Source of the DNA: Micromonosporaceae bacterium KJ-029
Lineage (GTDB): Bacteria > Actinomycetota > Actinomycetes > Mycobacteriales > Micromonosporaceae
DNA length: 64,000 bases
Direction: 5' to 3'
NCBI GenBank assembly: GCA_005402585.1
Contig: BIFP01000004.1
Span: forward strand, 1-64,000
In this document: one piece after another, positions 45,236 through 53,700 of the stretch
Layout of the letters: each line of letters starts with the position of its first letter
Position numbering within the stretch: position 1 is the stretch's first letter
The notes under the pieces: generated by a model
Told to the model about the DNA's origin: nothing
The model's input: only the letters and a program-made list of their open reading frames with translations
The model's database searches: none
Translations under genes and position numbers: made by a program

Positions 45236-45625
45236 ATGGTGTTTGCTGCAACGATGCAAGACGTGGGAACTGTGAAGACTGCGACGCCCGCCCTCTCGCC
45301 TCTCGCCGGCGAGCCGATCGAGCGCGCCGATGCCGAACGGCTCGCGGGAGTGCTGAAGGCGTTCGCCGACCCGGCCCGGCTGCGACTGCTCAGCCTGATC
45401 CAATCGGCCCCGCAGGGGGAGGCGTCCGTCAGTGACCTCACCGCGCCCCTCGGACTCTCCCAGCCGACCGTCAGCCACCACCTGCGAATCCTCACCGAGG
45501 CCGGCCTGCTCGAGCGAGACAAGCGCGGCGTCTGGGCGTACTACCGCCTCGTGCCGTCCGCCATCGCCACGATCGCCGACCTGTTGACCCCACCCCGCAA
45601 ACGAGCAACGAAGAAGACCCGCTGA
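45236..45625 (+). CDS. ArsR/SmtB-family transcriptional regulator
   Basis: Up to 129 residues. The winged HTH is LKAFADPARLRLLSLIQSAP, SVSDLTAPLGLSQPTVSHHL, RILTEAGLLERDKRGVWAYY. Starts at ATG 45236 or 45254 (MQDVGTVK) are both possible. The palindrome-like TTGCTGCAACGATGCAA at about 45243-45259 overlaps the alternative start and could be an operator. It faces the monooxygenase remnant, so it probably once controlled an arsenical or metal detoxification unit, of which only the regulator survives. Confidence 0.88.
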   Translation: MVFAATMQDVGTVKTATPALSPLAGEPIERADAERLAGVLKAFADPARLRLLSLIQSAPQGEASVSDLTAPLGLSQPTVSHHLRILTEAGLLERDKRGVWAYYRLVPSAIATIADLLTPPRKRATKKTR

Positions 45626-45805
45626 CCGACGCCATCGAAGACCGCCGCCAGCGCCGCCTGACCCGGCGGTACGAGAGCCGCAACGCGAAGGTTCAGCGTC
45701 CCACCGCCCGTGGCTTAGCCTGAGCAGAAGACTCTATGCGCAGGCGTGGGCCTGCCCGGCGGCCCACGACGCGGCGATGTCGCCGCCTGTACCTATCCTG
45801 GCCAG

Positions 45806-46160
45806 GTGGACGTCGTAGCGAAGGACTTCTTCATCTCGTATACGGCCGCTGACAAGGCGTGGGCCGGCTGGATCGCCTACATCCTCGAGGCGGACGGCTT
45901 CGCCGTGACGATCCAGGAGTGGGACTTCCGGCCGGGCAGCAACTTCGCCGTCGAGATGGACAAGGCCCTGAAGCAGTGTCCGCGGATGATCGCTGTGCTC
46001 TCCCCGGCCTACCTGAAGGCGCCCTTCCCGGCTCCGAGTGGACAGCCGCCTTCGCCAGCGACCCGGAGGGTGCGAAGAACGCCCTCGTGCCGACCATCGT
46101 GCAGGAGTGCCAGCCGGAAGGGCTGCTCAGTCAGGTGGTGCAGATCCGCATCCACGGACT
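45806..46160 (+). pseudogene. TIR-domain protein, frameshifted and truncated
   Basis: GTG 45806 starts VDVVAKDFFISYTAADKAWA, GWIAYILEADGFAVTIQEWD, FRPGSNFAVEMDKALKQCPR, MIAVLSPAYLKAPF. This is a TIR (Toll/interleukin receptor) domain with the early FISY and WDF(R)PG blocks. Near 46020 the frame shifts, and GSEWTAAFASDPEGAKNALV, PTIVQECQPEGLLSQVVQIR continue in another frame to about 46160. The effector part expected downstream is missing. Intact TIR proteins of this kind are NAD-cleaving or signalling components in bacterial immunity. Confidence 0.8.
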
Positions 46161-46472
46161 CCACCTCCACCGCCGACGGCTGCGGAAGCTGAACCGCAAT
46201 CTTCTTGTCTGCCATGAGGTGGTCCTTCCCGAACAGGACCAACGCCCTACTCAACGGACCCCACCCAGGTCAGAAACGGAAATCTACGCGGTCCCCTCGG
46301 GGAGCCAGATAGTCCCGTGTCAGCCACCGTCCCGCGTCGATCATCCGATTGGTTGTTCCGGCCGAAGAAACAGTCACGAGTGTCGTTCGGTCAGGCACCG
46401 ACGGTGCGGGAGTCTCGCGAAAGCAGCGCAGATCGGGCAGACTGGCGTCGACGCGAACCGGGTCGGACGCGT
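46161..46472. other. Intergenic region upstream of the defence operon
   Basis: About 310 bp between the TIR remnant and the kinase gene. It should contain the promoter of the operon, but no strong -35/-10 pair was identified. The kinase frame is open back to 46317, but without a plausible ribosome site or conserved residues. Confidence 0.4.
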
Positions 46473-47699
46473 ATGGAAAGGCATGAGCCCTATATGGCAG
46501 ATGTTCCCGCCCAGATCGGCCGATACACGGTGGCGGGCCGACTCGGCTCGGGTGGCATGGGGGAGGTCTTCCTCGCGTACTCCCCGGCTGGCTCGCCGGT
46601 GGCCGTAAAGGTGATCCGCAGCGACCGGCTGGACGAGGCCACGCGCGCCCGGTTCGAGCGGGAGGCCTTGATTGCCCGGACCGTGATCGGCACGAACCGA
46701 GTGGCGCGGTTCCTCGACGCGGACCCCTACGCGCGACGGCCGTGGCTGGCCATGGAGTACGTCGCCGGAGCCACCCTGCTCGATCACGTCGACTCCAAGG
46801 GTGTGCTGCCGTTGCCGTTGGTGGCCAGCCTCGGCGCGCTGCTGGCCGAGGGGTTGGCGGCCGTCCACGACGCTGGTCTGCTACACCGGGACCTGAAGCC
46901 CCAGAACATCATCCTCGGCGCCGACGGGCCGATGATCATTGACTTCGGGCTCGCGGCGCTCGTGGACGCCTCGCAGGACTCGCTGTCCCATCCAGGGATG
47001 ATCATCGGAACGGTGCGGTGCATGCCGCCGGAACAGGCCGGCGGCAACCCGCGGGTCACGCCGGCGGCGGATGTCTACGCGCTGGGCACGGTGCTGTTGT
47101 ACGCGGCTGCCGGCCACTATCCGTACGACGGCCCGAAGTGGCAGGCCATCGCTGCTCAGGTCACCAATCCTCAGGTCGCACCGGACCTGAGCGGGGTGCC
47201 GGCCGCTCTGCTGCCGCTGATCGAGTCGATGCTGGCGCACGAGCCGCAGGACCGGCCGACCGTCGCGGACGTCGCCGCGACGTGCGCCGGCCTGGTCGGC
47301 GACGCGGGCCTGACACCGGCCGATGCCCGGTGGGCACTCGTCGCACGCACCGCGGGCCGCAGCCCGGCCAGCGCCGCGCACCGGCTCTCCCCGTCGATCG
47401 AGGCGCGGCTGGCCGAGCTGCTCGCCGCTACCGACGACATCGACCGGAGCCCGCTGGACGGCCCTCCGCCCGCGCCTGTCGACGAGCCGGCCGCGCCACA
47501 GGACCGCGATGGGAAGCCCGCCGAGACCGACCGGCCGACGCCGGAGCGTCCGGCGCCGGAGTGTACGGCACCGGTCGAGCCGTCCGCCGCGCCGTCGGGC
47601 CGTACGCCCACGCCCCGGCGTCGGCCGGGCCGGCCGCTCGCTTCCAGCCGGGTGGCCGATGACCTACGAAGGCAGTACGGAGTACAGATCAATCTGTGA
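46473..47699 (+). CDS. Serine/threonine protein kinase
   Basis: About 408 residues counted from ATG 46473; ATG 46494 (MADVPAQIGRY) is equally plausible and lies closer to the kinase domain. Motifs: glycine loop GSGGMGEV, catalytic Lys in PVAVKVIR, HRDLKPQNI, metal-binding DFGLA, and GTVRCMPPEQ of the activation segment. The domain ends near residue 280, followed by a helical segment and a Pro-rich tail ending SSRVADDLRRQYGVQINL; no membrane helix. It lies 65 bp upstream of the SNF2-like gene in the same orientation, so it may be co-transcribed and regulate the defence proteins by phosphorylation. This resembles in principle PglW-containing systems, but PglW is far larger. Confidence 0.9.
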   Translation: MERHEPYMADVPAQIGRYTVAGRLGSGGMGEVFLAYSPAGSPVAVKVIRSDRLDEATRARFEREALIARTVIGTNRVARFLDADPYARRPWLAMEYVAGATLLDHVDSKGVLPLPLVASLGALLAEGLAAVHDAGLLHRDLKPQNIILGADGPMIIDFGLAALVDASQDSLSHPGMIIGTVRCMPPEQAGGNPRVTPAADVYALGTVLLYAAAGHYPYDGPKWQAIAAQVTNPQVAPDLSGVPAALLPLIESMLAHEPQDRPTVADVAATCAGLVGDAGLTPADARWALVARTAGRSPASAAHRLSPSIEARLAELLAATDDIDRSPLDGPPPAPVDEPAAPQDRDGKPAETDRPTPERPAPECTAPVEPSAAPSGRTPTPRRRPGRPLASSRVADDLRRQYGVQINL

Positions 47700-47764
47700 C
47701 TAGGGTGTGAGGCCCGTGACGGGCCGTCGAAAAGCTCGGAGTGTGGGAAGGGATCGGAGCCGGG

Positions 47765-50719
47765 GTGAGCGTCGAAGCCGAGGTCGTTGAGCGGGACGAG
47801 GGGACGTCGGCGGGTTACCCACCGGGTGCGCAGGTGTTGGTCCGCGACGAGCTGTGGCTCGTCCGGAAGATCACAAAGACCAGCCGCGACGGGTGGATGG
47901 TGGAGGTCACCGGTGTGTCGCCCTTCGTCCGCGGCATCGAGGCGATGTTCTTCGACCGGCTCGATGACATCCGCGTCCTGGATCCGCGCCGGACAGAGCT
48001 GGTCGCCGACGACTCGCCGAACCACCGTCGCGCCCGGCTGTACCTGGAGGCCGTGTTCCGCAAGACCCCGCTGCCGCAGACGGAGCGAGGGCTGGCGCTG
48101 GCGGACGGCTTCCTCATGGACCACCAGGTCCACCAGCTCCGTCCGGCGGAGCTGGCGTTGTCGATGCAGAACCCGCAGCCGCGCATCCTCATCGCGGACG
48201 TCGTGGGACTGGGTAAGACGCTGGAGATCGGCATTCTGCTGGCCGAGCTCATCCGCCGTGGCCGCGGCGAGCGCATTCTGGTCGTCACCCCCCAGCACGT
48301 CCTGGAGCAGTTCCAGCGCGAGCTGTGGACCCGCTTCGCCATCCCGCTGGTGCGGCTGGACTCCACAGGCATTCAACGGATGCAGCGGGAGATCCCGGCG
48401 GGACGCAACCCGTTCGCGTACTTCAAGCGCGCCATCATTTCGATCGATACGTTGAAGAGCGACACATACGCCCCTCACCTCGAACGCACCGACTGGGACG
48501 CCGTCGTCATCGACGAGTCACACAACTTGGTAAATCGCGGCACCAAGAACAACCGACTGGCCCAACTGCTCGCCCGCCGCACCGACGCGTTGATCCTGGC
48601 CTCGGCCACCCCGCACAACGGCCGGGCGGTGTCGTTCGCCGAGCTGATCCGCATGCTCGACGAGGCGGCGATCGCTGACTCGACCAAGTACGACGTGGAC
48701 ACGTTGGGACACCTATATATCCGCCGCACCAAGACCTCGCCCGAGGTGCGCGACAGCCTGCGCGGTGCTTGGGCCGACCGCGGCCCGTCCCAACCGATCC
48801 ACGTCGTGGCGACCGACGACGAGAGGGCGGTCCTGGGGGAGCTGGGCAGCCGCTGGATCCCTGGCGATGGGGGCGGCCCATCCGTCAGCACATCGCAGCT
48901 CGTGCCTTACCGGCTGCTCAAGTCGTTCCTGTCGTCGCACCGCGCCCTGCTGGCGACGATCGAGACCCGCCTGCGGACACTCAAGGACTCCAAGTCGTCC
49001 GAGCCGGCCGCCCGTCAGGCGGAGCGGGACGCCCTGCTGACGATGCGGGAGCTGGCGGGACGGATCCGAGACGACGAGGCGGCCAAGTTCCGCGCGCTCG
49101 TGGACGAGCTGCGGGAGATGGGCGTGGGCCCCGGCTCGGACGTTCGCGTCGTGGTGTTCTCCGAGAGCATCCCCACGCTGACCTGGTTGGCGGAGTTCGT
49201 CCCGGAGGCGCTGGGTTTCAGTCGCGGCCCGAGCCCGGACGAGCGACGGCCATGGCTGGGCTACGGCGGCGTGGCCCAGGTGATGCACGGAGACTCCACG
49301 GTCGACGAGGAGCAGAACAGCATCGTCGAGCGGTTCGGCCTCCGCGACGACCCCGTACGGTTGTTGTTCACCGGTGACATCGCCTCGGAGGGCGTCAACC
49401 TGCACCAGCAGTGCCACCGGTTGATCCACTACGACCTTCCGTGGTCGCTGATCCGTATCGAGCAGCGCAACGGCCGGATCGACCGCTACGGCCAGGAGCA
49501 CGAGCCCCAGTTCCGCGCGCTGATCCTCACGTGCGACCTGCCGTGGCGGACGGACGAGGAGACCGGCCGGCCGCGCACATTGGACGACCGGCTTGTCGGG
49601 GAGAAGCTGCTGGTACGGGAGGCGGAGGCGCACAAGATCGAGGGGTCTGCCGAGGCGGTCACGGGTCTCTACCGGGCCCAGGAGGAAGAGGAAAGGCTCG
49701 TCCAGGACTTGATCGCCGGCCGCACGGTCGAGCAGTCGATCAACCGATCGCGGCAGAGCGGATCGGCTTTCCTCGCCGGACTGCTTGGCCAGGTGGGGGC
49801 CGTCCCAGAACATCCCGAGGTGCAGCGGGCCACCGTGCTGTCCCTGTTCCGCTCCACGGAGGACTACTTCGAGGAGGCGCTGCGCCAGGTGTGCCGGCCG
49901 AATCCGGAAGACCACCTGTCGCTGCGGCGCGACGACGACGGCACGGTCGCCTTCGAGCCGCCGGCCGACCTTCTCCACCGGTTGCGGTCGCTGCCCAGGT
50001 CGTACCTGGACGAGCAGCGGATACTGCCGACGAAGACCGAGCCGGGCCGGATGCGCGTCACCTTCGCCAAGTCGTTGGCCGACGCCCGGCTGCGGGCCGC
50101 GCGCGAAACGTCGAAGTCGCAGTGGCCGAATGTCTCCTATGTCACGGACGTGCATCCCGTGCTGGATTGGCTCACCGACAAGGTGCTCGTGGAGGTCGGC
50201 CGGCACCAGGCGCCGGTGATGGCCGCGGCGGTCGAGGAGCCGGTGTTCCTGATCCAGGGAGTGTGTTCCAACGCCCTCGGCCGCCCGACCATCGTCAAAT
50301 GGATGGCGGTCACCGGCCTGGCCGACCACCCGCAGGTCGTCGAACTGAGCCCGGCGTTGCTCCATCAGTGGGGCGTGGGCCCACAGATGCCTGGTCGCGC
50401 CGTGCCGCGTGACCTGCCGGGGCTGGCCAAGTTGGTCCCGGCCGCCGTCGACGAGGCCCGCCGGTACGTGACGGAGCGCAGCGGGGCGTACCGGCAAGAG
50501 GTGTCGACGATGCTGGCTCCATACCGCGCGCGCATCGGCGCGTGGCATCAGGAAGCCCTGTTCGCGGCGCCGCGAGCCTCCGCGAAGCAGGCGGTCGACG
50601 AGACCGCAGGACGGCTGCGGCACCTGGTGGAGGCGCTGGAGACCGTGGGCGATCCCATGCTGCGTGTGCTGGCGGTGCTCGAGCCGTCCAAGGGTGCGGC
50701 GGAAGGTGCGGACCGATGA
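47765..50719 (+). CDS. SNF2/RapA-like helicase (DrmD-like)
   Basis: 984 residues from GTG 47765 (GGAG upstream); a GTG at 47741 is also open. Superfamily 2 motifs: Walker A ADVVGLGKTLEIGILLAELI near residue 145, DEAH-box-like VVIDESHN near 249, motif III ASATPHNG, and motifs V-VI LFTGDIASEGVNLHQQCHRL and RIEQRNGRIDRYGQ. It is a DNA translocase of the RapA/SNF2 type, like DrmD in class 1 DISARM. Its stop overlaps the methyltransferase ATG by ATGA. It probably remodels or tracks along DNA for the partner methylase and helicase. Confidence 0.9.
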   Translation: MSVEAEVVERDEGTSAGYPPGAQVLVRDELWLVRKITKTSRDGWMVEVTGVSPFVRGIEAMFFDRLDDIRVLDPRRTELVADDSPNHRRARLYLEAVFRKTPLPQTERGLALADGFLMDHQVHQLRPAELALSMQNPQPRILIADVVGLGKTLEIGILLAELIRRGRGERILVVTPQHVLEQFQRELWTRFAIPLVRLDSTGIQRMQREIPAGRNPFAYFKRAIISIDTLKSDTYAPHLERTDWDAVVIDESHNLVNRGTKNNRLAQLLARRTDALILASATPHNGRAVSFAELIRMLDEAAIADSTKYDVDTLGHLYIRRTKTSPEVRDSLRGAWADRGPSQPIHVVATDDERAVLGELGSRWIPGDGGGPSVSTSQLVPYRLLKSFLSSHRALLATIETRLRTLKDSKSSEPAARQAERDALLTMRELAGRIRDDEAAKFRALVDELREMGVGPGSDVRVVVFSESIPTLTWLAEFVPEALGFSRGPSPDERRPWLGYGGVAQVMHGDSTVDEEQNSIVERFGLRDDPVRLLFTGDIASEGVNLHQQCHRLIHYDLPWSLIRIEQRNGRIDRYGQEHEPQFRALILTCDLPWRTDEETGRPRTLDDRLVGEKLLVREAEAHKIEGSAEAVTGLYRAQEEEERLVQDLIAGRTVEQSINRSRQSGSAFLAGLLGQVGAVPEHPEVQRATVLSLFRSTEDYFEEALRQVCRPNPEDHLSLRRDDDGTVAFEPPADLLHRLRSLPRSYLDEQRILPTKTEPGRMRVTFAKSLADARLRAARETSKSQWPNVSYVTDVHPVLDWLTDKVLVEVGRHQAPVMAAAVEEPVFLIQGVCSNALGRPTIVKWMAVTGLADHPQVVELSPALLHQWGVGPQMPGRAVPRDLPGLAKLVPAAVDEARRYVTERSGAYRQEVSTMLAPYRARIGAWHQEALFAAPRASAKQAVDETAGRLRHLVEALETVGDPMLRVLAVLEPSKGAAEGADR

Positions 50720-53700
50720 TCGTCTTCGACTCGATCATCAACCGGGGCGAGTATCTGGCCGCCCACTACTTCGCCGAGCAGCTCGCCGTCGACCTCAAGA
50801 AGCGCCTGTTCGCCACGTGGGCGGTCCGCGAGGGCGACGAGTACGACACGCGGACGACGCCCCGGCAGATGGTGCGGGCACTGCGCCGCGAATACTTGAC
50901 GCCGAATGTCCGCAGCTACCTCGCCGCCGGGCCGGAGCCCGATCCGTTCGACCTGTTCGACTTGGGCACGGACAACGATCCCGAGTGGCGCAAGAGGCTG
51001 GAGGAGTGGCACGACGCCGTGCTGCGCGCGCTCGGGTACCAGCCGGTGCGCACCGAGCTGACCGTGCACCGGGCCGGCCGCGAGCACGTCGTGCGGGTCG
51101 CGTACCACGTTCCCGGTATCGTGGCGCTGGACTGCGGGTGGGCCGCCGACGGGGACGCCGCGTTCGACCCGGCGGGTGCCGGCCGGCTGCTGTCGCCGCT
51201 GCGGGTCAACGCCACCGAAAGCTACGAGACCGGCGCGGCCCTCGCCTCGTGGCTCTTCCAGGCCAACATCGGTGCGCCGGAAGGACCGCCCCCGCGGTTC
51301 GTGCTGCTGCTGCATGGCGGCGTCATCGTGCTCGCAGACCGCAACTCGTGGGCCGAGGGGCGCTACCTCGCCGCCAATCTCGACGCCGCGCTCGAGCGCA
51401 ACGACCGCGCCCAGTTCGGCGAGCTGGCCACGATCGCTGCCCTCTTCTGCCGCGAGATGCTGTGTCCCGGCGAGAACGACTCCGCCCCGGCGATGGACGC
51501 CCTGCTCAAAGGATCCACCGCCAACGCGGTCGGGGTGTCCAAGGAGCTGCGCCACGGCGTGCAACGCGCCGTCGAGATCATCGCGGGTGAGGTCCTGCGG
51601 CGGATGGCCGAGCCCGTCAACGATGTCACGCCGGCAGACATCGAGGACCCGCGACTGCCGTTCGCCCGGGAGCTGACCCGCGACTGCCTGCGATACCTCT
51701 ATCGGATCCTGTTCCTGCTCTACGCCGAGGCCCGTCCGGAGCTGGGCATCCTGCCCGCCGACGACGGTAACTACGAGGCCGGCTACTCGGTCGCGCGGCT
51801 GCGCGAGCTGGTCGCCCGGGATGAGGAGCTCGTCGAGGAGGAGGCGAGGAAGAGCTTCCACCTCTACCACTCCCTCGACCTGCTCTTCGCCAAGGTCAAC
51901 TTCGGTCACCGCCGCTACGGCACCGAGCCGGACGACGACCAGCCCGGCGACGACGAGCGGACCCGTAAGGAGAAGGCGGAGCGGCGCAGCGAAGACATCG
52001 GCCTGCGATTCGACCCGCTGCGCAGCGAGCTGTTCGACCCGGACTCGATCCGGCTTATCGGCCAGCGGGTGCTCGACCCGCGGTGCGACGAGGAGACGGC
52101 GCCGCGCTGGCTCGACCTGCGCATGCGCAACTCGGCCCTGCACCGCGTCCTGCGACTGCTCACGATGAAGAACGGCCGGCCCGGCGAGCGGGGCGGCTTC
52201 GTGTCGTACCGGAACCTCGGCATCAACGAACTCGGCGCCGTGTACGAGGGGCTGATGTCCTACACCGGCATCATCGCCGACGAGGAGCTGTGCGAGGTCG
52301 CCAAGGACGGCGATCCCGACGAGGGCTCGTGGCTCATCCCCGCCCGCAGGCAGAAGGACTACCCCGATGAGGCGCTCGTCCACTACGACGAGGAGGAAGC
52401 GCGCCACGGCCTCCGCGGCGTCAAGAAGTACGAGCGGGGCTCCTTCGTCTACCGGCTCTCTGGACGCGAACGCGAAACCTCGGCGTCGTACTACACCCCG
52501 GAGTCGCTCACCAAGGTGACCGTGGAGCTGGCGCTCAAGGAGCTGCTCAGCCAAGACGCCGACGGCGACGCCGATAGGACACGCGCCTCCCGCCTGCTGT
52601 CGTACAAGATCTGCGAGCCGGCGCTCGGCTCCGGCGCCTTCCTCAACGAGGCGATCAACCAGCTCGCGGAGGAGTACCTGCGCCGCCGGCAGAAGGAGCT
52701 CGACCGCTCGATCCCCGCCAGCGATGTGCTGACCGAGAAGCAGAAGGTCACGGCGTACATCGCCCTGCACAACGCGTACGGCGTCGACCTGAACGCCATG
52801 GGACGCGAGCTGGCCGAGGTCTCGATGTGGCTGAACACCATGCACCCGGGCATGCAGGCACCCTGGTTCGGGTTGCACCTGCGCCGGGGCAACTCGCTCA
52901 TCGGCGCCCGCCGCGCCATCTACACCGCCCACGACGTCTGCTCGCCAGACAAGGCCTGGCTGAAGGCCAAGGGCGGGCTCGCGCCGGCACCGCTGCCGCT
53001 GCGCCACGACGGGCGACCGCAGCCGCTGCCCAACGACGCGGTGCACCAGTTCCTGCTGCCCTCGCCCGGCTGGGCGGCCATCACCAACTCCATCGAAGCC
53101 AAGAAGCTCGCCAAGGACGAGGTGGACCGGCTGGCCGCCTGGAGGAAAGGACTCCTCCAGCGCCCGACCCGCAGTACCGCCCACCTCAACGCCGACGGCA
53201 GCCCGAAGATCGACCGCCGCACCGGCCAGCCACAGAAGGAGAAGGCGTCCCAGTTCACCAGGCTGCGCGACGCCGCCCGGCGAGCCGAGTTCCTGTGGTC
53301 GTGCGTGGTCAAGCGGATGGAGCTGTCCGAGCGGGAGATCGCCCGCCGGATCGATGTCTGGGGCGCTGACTCGGCCGACCCGGAGTACGCCTTCCTCCGC
53401 CGGCCGGAGCAGGCCGTGCAAAAGGAGAAGGTGTACGCCGAGCTGTTCGAGGCTGCCGGCACCCCCTACCGGCGACTCAAGACCATCATGGACGCATGGT
53501 GCGCGCTGTGGTTCTGGCCCACCGCCCGGGTCGGCCTGCTCGACGGCACCGACCCCGAGTACACCGCGCCAGCTGCGGAGGTTGGCGTGGACACGCTCGC
53601 CGAAATGCTCGGCGGCATCGGCGACGCGCCGGCCGACCCCACACCAGCCGGCGACGGAGGCGGCCTGCAGCAGCCGGCCGCTGAGGACGCGCAGCCGGCG

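Noticed and set aside
47711..47725. Hairpin GGCCCG-tga-CGGGCC between the kinase and SNF2-like genes
   Set aside because: Only 6 bp with a 3-nt loop and no T-tract; too weak to call a terminator, and the genes are close enough to be co-transcribed.
48713..50623. 636-residue minus-strand ORF inside the SNF2-like gene
   Set aside because: Shadow of the helicase frame; no coding motifs.
50548..53421. 957-residue minus-strand ORF inside the methyltransferase gene
   Set aside because: Long open complement frame caused by high GC; no domain or start signal.
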